Shown here: piece by piece, positions 56,699-64,000 of the stretch
Numbering within the stretch: the stretch's first letter is position 1
Layout of the letters: each line of letters opens with the position of its first letter
Made by a program: the position numbers and the translations under genes
The notes under the pieces: model-generated
The model's input: the letters and a program-made list of their open reading frames with translations, nothing else
Database searches by the model: none
Told to the model about the DNA's origin: nothing
NCBI GenBank assembly: GCA_964017185.1
Contig: OZ024870.1
Coordinates: 34,309,621 to 34,373,620, forward strand
Direction of reading: 5' to 3'
DNA length: 64,000 nucleotides
Source of the DNA: Rugalucina vietnamica
Taxonomy: Eukaryota > Mollusca > Bivalvia > Lucinida > Lucinidae

Positions 56699-56909
56699 GT
56701 AAGTGACTACACGTGGCATTTTGATGGCTAGTTCTACGAAGTTAGAACTTTTTACAGCCTTGTAGCAACGGAGTTTTGCTTGCTTTTATATATTAGCTAC
56801 AGCGGTCTTTTTATGCTGGGTTTAGTGAACGAAGTTTGCTAATATGTAAATTACATATTTTATGCGTGCCCTTTGAAATTTCTTAAGTGTTTTCTTGTTA
56901 TGTTTTCAG
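56699..56909 (+). other. Putative intron in the DIRS 5' leader
   Basis: AAAG|GTAAGT at 56,699 and TTATGTTTTCAG|G at 56,909 form a textbook pair spanning 211 bp before the first gag ATG. Inferred from consensus alone. Confidence 0.5.
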
Positions 56910-57037
56910 GTTATTTGGCACAGCTTTTGCCTCGTAGCATAAAAAACTGACCGCTTTGATCTGTGTCTCTTTTATTGGAGCATTTCCCAGTCAGTAGCGA
57001 TAGTAGCTAATTCATTTTGACCGTTTTTTTTGGGGTC

Positions 57038-58360
57038 ATGGATAATGATAAACACGATAAAGATGTCCTTTCACTTGAAAGTGAGGACGAGGACTTTTCC
57101 GGGTTTTCCTCTTTCGAGGACGAGGTGACGGATGTCACGAAAAAGGGAAAGGCCCCGAAGAACTCGGGTCCGGGTCCGGTAAATAGTAAAGCTAAGGGAA
57201 GTAAGAAATCTAGTGCTTCCGCCACCAAGGCTTCCGGTTCCGGTACGAAAAAGCAAAACAAAAAGAAATCGCAGAATAAAAATGATAAGGCGTTTGATTT
57301 GAGCGCACTCTCTGCTCAAGAAATCGAGCAATTAAAGTCCCTATTAGGGACTTCAGCATCTTTGCAACCCGATGATAGTTTGGACGATGATGGTCCCGTT
57401 TTATACTACGAGGTCCAGGCCCCACCCCAGAATGATCAAGAAGTTGATCAGATAATGGATCCCAATGTTGCTCCGAATTTTCAGGATGCATTATTTCAGT
57501 CAGAACATGGGTCTGTTGACCTAAATGTGATTCCAATTGAGGTGGACATAGATTGGTCCTTGCCAAAACTTAAAACCCCGGACAGGGGAGAACCAATTTC
57601 TGAATCTTTGGCAGGGTTAATTGTTAGGGCTTGTAATAACTTGTGTCAAACTTCTGAGATTGTTGACAAGTATAAGGTGCCTTCTAATTGTGAGGCCATG
57701 TGCCCACCCTCTGTCAATGAGGAGGTTTGGGTGGACCTGAACAAAGTTAAGAAAGTACAGTCGACTGACAAGTCTTTCAAGGAGATTCAGGGTTTGGTTA
57801 CAGCCAGTATGCTCCCTTTGTTGGAACTGGCAAAGGTTGTAAGACCTTTTATTGCCAATGCCCCGGAAATTAAGACTTACATTTCTGAGATTTTGACCCT
57901 GATAGGTCAAGTTCAGTTCAACCTGAGTCTTAGAAGAAGATATCTTATGAAGCCTTATCTTAAAGGTCAATTTCAAGCATTATGCAATATGAAAACACCT
58001 ATTTCGACAATGTTGTATGGTGACGACATTCAAAAAGAAATTAAAAAATGTGAGACTGCAGTCAAAATTGGAAAATTTGTTCCGAATTCCCGTAGATCTT
58101 TTGGTAGGGGTGCTGCTCGGTATAGTAGGCCAGGTTATCAAGGTCAGGTCCGTGGTCTGTATCGAGGCAAAGGCAGAGGCGCGGCAAGGTACCAGCCATA
58201 TCAGAATCAGCGGAGTCAGGCCCAGCTTGGATTTGGTGGCCCATATGGTCAATTTGGTCATCAACATCAGGGTAGAAGGAAGGCTCCAACTGCTACGGTT
58301 ACTTCGGCCACAGCTCAGGCTCCTGCGGTGGCCGCAAACATGAATCCTACGTTAAACTAG
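57038..58360 (+). CDS. DIRS gag-like protein
   Basis: 440 codons from the ATG at 57,038 (upstream frame begins without ATG). Acidic start (DNDKHDKDVLSLESEDEDF), Lys/Ser-rich linker (GTKKQNKKKSQNKNDK), a middle region with helices (PSVNEEVWVDLNKVKK), and an Arg/Gly/Gln-rich C terminus (RGAARYSRPGYQGQVRG) likely to bind nucleic acid. No CCHC zinc knuckle. It ends at TAG immediately after a GTTAAAC slippery heptamer. Confidence 0.8.
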   Translation: MDNDKHDKDVLSLESEDEDFSGFSSFEDEVTDVTKKGKAPKNSGPGPVNSKAKGSKKSSASATKASGSGTKKQNKKKSQNKNDKAFDLSALSAQEIEQLKSLLGTSASLQPDDSLDDDGPVLYYEVQAPPQNDQEVDQIMDPNVAPNFQDALFQSEHGSVDLNVIPIEVDIDWSLPKLKTPDRGEPISESLAGLIVRACNNLCQTSEIVDKYKVPSNCEAMCPPSVNEEVWVDLNKVKKVQSTDKSFKEIQGLVTASMLPLLELAKVVRPFIANAPEIKTYISEILTLIGQVQFNLSLRRRYLMKPYLKGQFQALCNMKTPISTMLYGDDIQKEIKKCETAVKIGKFVPNSRRSFGRGAARYSRPGYQGQVRGLYRGKGRGAARYQPYQNQRSQAQLGFGGPYGQFGHQHQGRRKAPTATVTSATAQAPAVAANMNPTLN

Positions 58361-60417
58361 TTACAGAGAATACCAGGCAGGTGAGTAACCGGGAAAAGAT
58401 GTTGACTAGTTTTCATGAGTGGAAAGCATTAACCAATGATCAATGGATTTTGAATACAGTTCAAGGTTATGAAATTGAGTTTGAGGCAGAGCCATTCCAG
58501 TTGAAAATTCCCAATCAAATTAGGTTTTCAGCAGAAGAGGAGAAACTTGTTGACAAGGAAGTGTCTAGTTTATTGTCAGAAGGTGCGATCATAGCCTGTT
58601 TTCACGAACCTCATGAATTTATTTCAAATATATTTTTGGTTCCAAAACCAAATGGAAAATTTAGACCAGTCATAAATCTGAAACAGTTGAATGAATTTGT
58701 TGTTTATGAGCATTTCAAACAGGAAACATTTCCGTTTGTTTTGGAGTTGGTTCAAAAGAATGATTTTTTCACGAATTTGGACCTCCGTTCCGCTTATTTT
58801 TCAATTCCAATTCATCCTGATTATCAAAAATTTCTAAAATTTACTTGGAAAGGAATGTTGTACAAGTTCATTTCTTTATGTTTTGGTCTTTCAAGTAGTC
58901 CTAGGGTATTCACTAAGGTTTTAAAACCTGTGTTTGCTCTTTTTCGAAGTCTAGGCATTAGATGTTCATATTACATTGATGATTCTATCAATATGCATAG
59001 GGAAAAGCAGGTTTGTGAGGCTAATGCACGTTTTATGTACAATAAACTGGATTCTTTGGGTTATGTTATCAATGACGAGAAGTCAGTGTTAATAGCTTCA
59101 CAGAGAATAAAATATTTTGGTTTTATTCTAGATTCAGTTCTTTTCATGGTGTTTTTGCCAGATGAAAAGGTTCAGAAAATAGAGGGAATGGCAACATATT
59201 TGTTGGGAGCAAAAGTGATAAAAATCAGAGAGTTGGCTTCTTTCATAGGATTATTGATTAATGCTTTCCATGCGGTTCTTGAAGCTCCTTTGCATTATAG
59301 GACTTTGGAGCGTGAAAAAGTTAGAAACCTAGGTATTTCTGGTGACTATAATAGCAAGATGGTTTTGTCAACAGAAGCAAAATTCCAAATCAGTTGGTGG
59401 GCAGACAATATACGGAGTAAAAATGGTAAAAAGATTCGACCCGATCCTATTTCAGAATGGATTCAGACTGATGCATCCTTATTAGGATGGGGTTCATTCT
59501 GGGTAGGAAAGTCCATTTCAAGTGGCGGAAAATGGTCAGTCGAGCAAAATGGTCTGCATATCAACTATTTGGAAATGTTGGCAATTTTCAACACATTGAA
59601 AGTCTGGTTTTCTGACAGTCAAAATATTCATATTGCTATTCAGAGTGACAACACTTGTGCCATTGCCTGTGTAAACAATCAGGGTAGTATTACCTCTGTT
59701 GATCTAGATACATTATCCTTGCAAATTTGGAATTGGTGTCTGTGTAGAAATATTTATATTTCTGCTTATTTTTTACCTGGAAGTCAGAATATTGAAGCTG
59801 ATTTCAATTCAAGGAATTTTTCTGATACAACAGAGTGGATGCTGAAGAGAGAAATTTTTCTTAGGCTTACGGCACAATTGTTGCAACCTGAGATAGATTT
59901 ATTTGCCTCTATGAGTAATGCTCAGATGGGCAATTACGTATCTTGGTCAACTGACCCTGGTGCGGTTCATATCAATGCCTTTTCCATGAGCTGGTCTGGT
60001 TTGACTCCTTATATTTTCCCACCTTTCAAGCTGTTAGGGAGAGTTTTGAATAAGATTTTAGAAGATGAAGTAGAAATTGGATTGCTAGTTTGTCCCTTTT
60101 GGCCAAATCAAACATGGTTTCCTGTTTTTCTGAGTGTTCTTGTTTCTTTTCCTGTCAGGTTACCCAGGCACATAGATCTTCTGTCCTTACCGTGCAGCGG
60201 AAAACCTCATCCGATGGGAAAGAGACTAAACATGATTGGGGCTCTTGTGTCAGGTCGACCCTCAAAGATAAAGGATTTCCAGACGATGTTGTTAACTCGA
60301 TATTCGACAGTTGGAGACCAGGGACACGAAAGCAGTACAAATCGGCTTGGGCAAGGTGGTCACGTTGGTGTTATATCAGGAGTTGCAGTGCCTTTTGTCC
60401 GACTGAAGCAGTTATAG
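58276..60417 (+). CDS. DIRS reverse transcriptase / RNase H / methylase-like polyprotein
   Basis: The frame is open from 58,276 (overlapping gag by 85 nt) with no ATG until 58,399, so it is likely reached by -1 frameshift. RT: LVPKPNGKFRPVINLKQLN, LDLRSAYFSIPIHPDYQ, catalytic YIDD at about 58,973. RNase H: WIQTDASLLGWG, YLEMLAIF, IQSDNTCAI, EADFNSR, giving the D-E-D-D set. The C-terminal part (EIDLFASMSNAQMGNY, FPPFKLLGRVLNKI) is the Dam-like methylase domain described in DIRS elements. The last 300 nt overlap the recombinase frame. Confidence 0.88.
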   Translation, partial: KEGSNCYGYFGHSSGSCGGRKHESYVKLVTENTRQVSNREKMLTSFHEWKALTNDQWILNTVQGYEIEFEAEPFQLKIPNQIRFSAEEEKLVDKEVSSLLSEGAIIACFHEPHEFISNIFLVPKPNGKFRPVINLKQLNEFVVYEHFKQETFPFVLELVQKNDFFTNLDLRSAYFSIPIHPDYQKFLKFTWKGMLYKFISLCFGLSSSPRVFTKVLKPVFALFRSLGIRCSYYIDDSINMHREKQVCEANARFMYNKLDSLGYVINDEKSVLIASQRIKYFGFILDSVLFMVFLPDEKVQKIEGMATYLLGAKVIKIRELASFIGLLINAFHAVLEAPLHYRTLEREKVRNLGISGDYNSKMVLSTEAKFQISWWADNIRSKNGKKIRPDPISEWIQTDASLLGWGSFWVGKSISSGGKWSVEQNGLHINYLEMLAIFNTLKVWFSDSQNIHIAIQSDNTCAIACVNNQGSITSVDLDTLSLQIWNWCLCRNIYISAYFLPGSQNIEADFNSRNFSDTTEWMLKREIFLRLTAQLLQPEIDLFASMSNAQMGNYVSWSTDPGAVHINAFSMSWSGLTPYIFPPFKLLGRVLNKILEDEVEIGLLVCPFWPNQTWFPVFLSVLVSFPVRLPRHIDLLSLPCSGKPHPMGKRLNMIGALVSGRPSKIKDFQTMLLTRYSTVGDQGHESSTNRLGQGGHVGVISGVAVPFVRLKQL
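58351..58357 (+). other. Candidate -1 frameshift site GTTAAAC
   Basis: In the gag frame the bases read ACG TTA AAC TAG, so G-TTA-AAC is in the correct register for X-XXY-YYZ tandem slippage. A -1 shift moves translation into the RT frame. GUUAAAC is an established slippery sequence in arteriviruses. No clear pseudoknot seen downstream. Confidence 0.5.
58381..60158 (+). other. Candidate intron removing RT/RNase H to express the recombinase
   Basis: Donor GGCAG|GTGAGT at 58,381; acceptor TTTCTTTTCCTGTCAG|GTT ending at 60,158, both near-consensus. The splice joins codon CAG of the RT frame to GTT of the recombinase frame in phase. Confidence 0.45.
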
Positions 60418-61226
60418 TAACATTTTTACAGTATTTAATGAACTTGGGGAAATCCTTCAGTGTGATTTCTACTCATAAAGCTGTAATTCTAGAGACCCTG
60501 AAGTTAATAGACAGTTCGTACCTGAAAGAGTTCAAAGTCATATCGAGATTTATGAAAGGATTGAGTACAATTAAGACGCCCAGTCCTCGATATGCTTTCA
60601 CTTGGGATGTTTCCAAGGTGTTAGCATTATTGGCAACATGGGTTCCCGTTAATTCTTTATCTTTGAAAACTCTGACGTTTAAGGTAGTTACGTTGCTGGC
60701 CTTATCTATTGCCGCACGATCTCAAACTTTGGTGCACATGAATGTGAAAAACATTGTTTTTAGACAGGACAAAGTCTTGATTAACTGTGGAGACAAATTA
60801 AAAGGTAGAAAAGCTGGAATTCCTTTTATCGTTGAAATTCATAAGTACTCGTCTGAGGATATTTGTCCTGTTCGTACGCTAGGAATGTATTTGCTAAAGA
60901 CTAAAGACATTAGGAAAGATGATCAGCTTTTAATTTCCTTTTCTACCTTCAAAGCTGTCACTACAAGTACAGTTGCAAGATGGTTAAAAACAGTCCTACA
61001 GTTAGCAGGAATTGATACTAGTGTGTTTAAGGCCCATTCATTTAGAGGAGCATCTGTCTCTTCAGCCATTAGGCAAGGTTGTTCGCTGCAGCAAGTGTTG
61101 AAAACAGCCGATTGGACTTCTGCTAAGAATTTCAAGAAGTTCTATTTCAGAGATCTACAAGAAAATGTTGAAACAGACTTTTCTCGATGTGTTCTCAGTG
61201 CCGGGGATTCTCAGTCAAGACTTTGA
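60114..61226 (+). CDS. DIRS tyrosine recombinase
   Basis: The frame is open from 60,090; first ATG 60,114. N-terminal SAM-like helices (DSWRPGTRKQYKSAWARWSR, VTFLQYLMNL). Catalytic residues visible: Arg in AARSQTL (60,717), Lys in KLKGRKAG, His and Arg in HSFRG (61,035-61,046), and nucleophile Tyr in FYFRD (61,143). It would resolve or insert the circular DNA form. Overlaps the polyprotein by about 300 nt in a different frame. If expressed by splicing, the N terminus would be VTQAHRSS rather than the ATG. Confidence 0.9.
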   Translation: MVSCFSECSCFFSCQVTQAHRSSVLTVQRKTSSDGKETKHDWGSCVRSTLKDKGFPDDVVNSIFDSWRPGTRKQYKSAWARWSRWCYIRSCSAFCPTEAVIVTFLQYLMNLGKSFSVISTHKAVILETLKLIDSSYLKEFKVISRFMKGLSTIKTPSPRYAFTWDVSKVLALLATWVPVNSLSLKTLTFKVVTLLALSIAARSQTLVHMNVKNIVFRQDKVLINCGDKLKGRKAGIPFIVEIHKYSSEDICPVRTLGMYLLKTKDIRKDDQLLISFSTFKAVTTSTVARWLKTVLQLAGIDTSVFKAHSFRGASVSSAIRQGCSLQQVLKTADWTSAKNFKKFYFRDLQENVETDFSRCVLSAGDSQSRL

Positions 61227-61318
61227 AGTTATCAACTCTGCTCATAGGGTTCAGTGTATTTTTCCGTGAATAAATGAATGGTTGATTTATGTTTCTTTAT
61301 GTTGTCTGACTTTAAAGA

Positions 61319-61436
61319 TGCTTAGATATTCGCAGGCTGTAGGCCAATATGAAAATAATGGAACCCCCATCCAAGCACTTGCTGTGAAGGATGGGGGTCA
61401 TTATTGGAATATGGCCGGAGGCCAAGAATATCTAAG
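61319..61436 (+). repeat. DIRS internal complementary region
   Basis: 61,319-61,362 is the inverse of 56,499-56,542 and 61,359-61,436 is the inverse of 61,799-61,878. It serves as the bridge template that regenerates both ends during replication (known for DIRS1). Confidence 0.92.
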
Positions 61437-61688
61437 AACCCGCCCGAGTTTAAGACTATGCAGTTTTATGATATATCTTGGAAATGAAGCAATGATCAGG
61501 AAGCAATGATCAGGATTTGGTACAAATAAGTTTGAACTTGTTCAAGTAGTTGAACAGAATAGTTTTAGCTTTTAGCTCGTTCGTTGTCTGGTTCACAAAA
61601 GTCCAGTTGTAAATAATTGGGAATAAGCCCAGCCCAATTTTATGTTTTGAAGATGTTTGTTGTTGATCAGACAACATAAGTCTTTAAA

Positions 61689-61811
61689 ACTTATGACAAG
61701 CGTGGATCGGACACGCCTATTTATACACTTCGTCACGTGATTATAGAGGTATTTTTTACCGTTAAATCGCGGCTATAAGACGGTCTAGGAAGAACATGCT
61801 TAGATATTCTT
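61689..61811 (+). repeat. DIRS right inverted terminal repeat
   Basis: Inverse of the left repeat including TATTTATAC and CACGTG, followed by the right outer end (TTGGCCTCCGGCCATATTCC) up to 61,878. Confidence 0.88.
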
Positions 61812-61878
61812 GGCCTCCGGCCATATTCCAATAATGACCCCCATCCTTCACAGCAAGTGCTTGGATGGGGGTTCCATT

Positions 61879-64000
61879 TTGCATCTTAAACAACCCAAGA
61901 AAACTATGGATTTCTTAAGCAGAATTTTTCAGAATTTTCAATTGGGAATTTTTAGATCAATTGGGAATAAATATACTTTTTGGCATTGGGAATGGGGCCC
62001 TATTTTGGCCCCAAATGAAGGCAAAAAGGAGCACTGTAACCAGAAGGAATCAAATTTAGGCAACTGCAGAAGAAATGATTAAGACTCAATTTAGGCTCAA
62101 TTGCAGCTCATAAAAAGATATGTTCAGATTTGGTAAAGAGATAAATAAAGGTTTGCTACTTTTCTCTTAAGCAGGGCTAATCAGCTAAAGGATATCTAAC
62201 ATTTAGCAGGCAGTACAGTAAATGACCAATTAGTCCGAACACTTAAAAAATAAATATTGAAATTGGTGTTCAAATTATTAGAAATTATGATCTATGAAAA
62301 AATACAGTGTTCGAATTAATAAAATGCCAAGCAAACAGCCGAAAATGACGTACAAAAACGAAAGTAGCCAAACTTTCTGGCGTCTAGATCAATCTGCGTA
62401 ATCAACATCTTGCCAATTACGTCATCCTGAGTGGAGTAGCTTAAGGTAAATCAAAAGTACACATACACATATGCCATTTTTGGACGGTGTTGACACTTTT
62501 CTGGCCATCACACTGGAGAGACAATAAGCATGATTTTGTCCAAAATATTAGTCGGCGGCACTAATTAGTCATTCTTTATTTCTAAAGCCTAAAATTTTAG
62601 TCTTACAAAACGCCAAGTGTATCTGCCGCCAACGAAAATGGTAATTTTTGGCCACTGAATTACCTTTTTAGGTAAAAATTTCAAATTCCATGCGGGGGGG
62701 GGGGGGGGGGGTCCGGACCCCCGGTCCCCCACTCTGCCGCCTAATGCTAGAAGATCCGCTTTTTCTTGGGTCTTACTGTACTGCATTAGAGGATAAATGT
62801 ATTTATGGAGGTATCTGAATCTAAATAGTTTACTGGTGACACACCAAATTGACAATCCGTGATCAGGATGGGTTGCGTCGGGAGGAAAATAAGTACTTGA
62901 CTCTAACAAGTGATACGAACTCTGACATTTAAGGTAGAGCAGCCAATATAGGGTTAGGCTAAGGTCGTAAATTGTGTTGAATTGTGACATGTCAGCGGAA
63001 CCGTAAAAATGATTCCTGACCATAACAATACCATCTCCCCAAAACATGAGAAAACAGGGTTTTTGCCTATGCGATGACCACCGGTGCAGCTGTTCTACAT
63101 GGATATTATTATTCCCTTTTTCCTCATTTTAACCTGGTGTTAAACCTGGTATTGTTTTAATTGTTTAACATATGGAATTAGAATGACAGGAGCAAAATCA
63201 ATTTAAGTCAAGTTATGTGACCCCTTTATAAATGAATTTTCGTAATTGTCATAAAATCATCAAATTTCCATTACAGTCAAGTACTTGGTGCCTAAAAATG
63301 TTCTTGTCAATGACCTATCTTTGCCATCATAGACGGTTTGACAATAGAACAGCATTTTAATTACTGCTGAACTATACCCATTTAGGGTTAATAACAAAAT
63401 GTAGACTAATTTATATAGAATTTTTGCCCAAGTCTTTCGTTTTGATTCTTGGAGCCATAACACCTTATAGAAGCGACAATGTGTCATCCTAGTTGGGTGT
63501 TTTGACATAAAATAACTGTTAGAGTACCTAATGAATTTGTGGTCGTTTCCATTTATAATGTGTGTTTCTTTGCTCTCGGTGTGTAGCAGTGTGACATCAT
63601 TGTTTAAATGTCATAAAATTTGACATGCAAGAAGCCATTAGAAATCAAAATCTGGTGCCAGTGAACTTAGTCACAGATATTTATTGGATAATGCAATGTT
63701 CAAGAAAATAAACATCGCTGATCGAAGCCACAAAATTATTTTTGTTTTGAGTGTAATATATGCATGTTAAATCATGCTTTCAATAAAGGTTTGCGGAATC
63801 GTTAACTTTGCGCAACCGGGAACTTGAAACAAACAAAGGATAATGATCTACTGTACAGCCAGTTTGAAGAAAGTTTCACCCGAAATTAACTCGGTTATAT
63901 CGTATAACCTGCAATATCAAACATTAAAGAATGAGCATGCATTTTTTACTTAAGGTCTCAGCATTCACCAAATATAACGTTTGTAGCGCGTTGCAGTGAC
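61879..64000. other. Right flank, no gene recognised
   Basis: Probably still upstream or intronic sequence of SFI1. A G run (62,694-62,710) and a RepA fragment (63,044-63,110) are the only clear features. Minus-strand frames at 62,589-63,047 and 63,260-63,508 show no secure coding signature. Confidence 0.4.
63044..63110 (+). mobile_element. RepA fragment, copy 18
   Basis: CATGAGAAAACAGGGTTTTT and GCCTATGCGATGACC match the left part of RepA; the hairpin is gone. Confidence 0.55.

Larger units (their letters stand above)
56499..61878 (+). mobile_element. Full-length DIRS retrotransposon
   Basis: About 5.4 kb. Inverted repeats of about 118 bp (56,527-56,646 and 61,689-61,811), each extended by a unique outer end. 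The internal complementary region (61,319-61,436) is the inverse of the left outer end joined to the right outer end, the hallmark of DIRS circular replication. Three frames encode Gag-like, RT-RNase H-methylase-like, and tyrosine recombinase proteins. No target duplication; CATT is present at both edges (56,499-56,502; 61,875-61,878), fitting site-specific recombination. It lies in an SFI1 intron, antisense to the gene. All main domains look intact. Confidence 0.93.

Noticed and set aside
62589..63047. 152-codon minus frame
   Set aside because: Runs through a G homopolymer giving a poly-Pro stretch; no domain, no splice logic; composition is non-coding.
63260..63508. Minus-strand frame with HCRFYKVLWLQESKRKTW, possible upstream SFI1 exon
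   Set aside because: An acceptor-like CAACTAG exists, but no convincing donor and no phase link to the next exon.

Overview
The window looks like animal nuclear DNA. It is AT-rich, with one long split gene of small GT-AG exons buried in mobile DNA. Several repeats have a 5' hairpin, a tandem-repeat core, a short microsatellite and a 3' hairpin, which is the layout of the 'pearl'/HINE (non-autonomous Helentron) elements known from bivalves. Together with a DIRS retrotransposon, a Tigger/pogo transposase and many mariner-type MITEs, this suggests a bivalve mollusc. I cannot fix the genus from sequence alone. There are no bacterial genes, rRNAs or CRISPR arrays, and no functional tRNA gene that I can see.

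The host gene lies on the minus strand and spans most of the window (5,641 to 55,757, 5' end beyond the exons found). I assembled 27 coding exons by hand. At every junction but one the reading phase carries over, and nearly all exons encode short helices centred on tryptophan (pattern L..xF..W). This is the centrin-binding repeat protein SFI1 of centrioles and basal bodies. The C-terminal part is a long disordered exon followed by a coiled coil and a clear stop. The recovered part is about 1,279 codons. One exon, between 33,635 and 40,912, is missing by phase, and the first exons lie to the right of 55,757. Three introns hold damaged copies of neighbouring SFI1 exons, so the repeat array seems to have grown and shrunk by local exon duplication.

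Mobile elements from left to right: 0-5 kb, two mariner-type non-autonomous elements, one carrying a nested pearl-like element, and an AT-rich 3' flank. 5-27 kb, the 3' half of SFI1 with pearl-like elements, a TTAA-flanked MITE, long palindromes and a possible nested plus-strand gene end (15.8-16.6 kb). 28.2-31.1 kb, a foldback element with inverted arms of about 420 bp. 34.5-36.1 kb, an intact, GC-richer Tigger/pogo-like transposase ORF that has lost its first catalytic Asp but keeps a C-terminal PCNA-binding motif. 36.6-40.7 kb, two more pearl-like elements. 48.1-55.6 kb, a nest in which one pearl-like element is split first by a 3.7 kb array of about 190-bp repeats and then by a 2.7 kb GGCC-ended DNA transposon. 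56.5-61.9 kb, a complete-looking DIRS tyrosine-recombinase retrotransposon.

A palindromic MITE of about 235 bp (called RepA here) occurs about 18 times, three times within about 15 bp of an SFI1 splice site. The most interesting signals are: (1) the DIRS decoding plan, a GTTAAAC shift site at the gag stop followed by a splice donor whose matching acceptor leads in phase into the recombinase; (2) the shared two-hairpin 'clamp' architecture of at least six unrelated repeat families, all eleven copies lying antisense to SFI1; (3) compensatory stem changes in RepA; and (4) decayed SFI1 exon duplicates.
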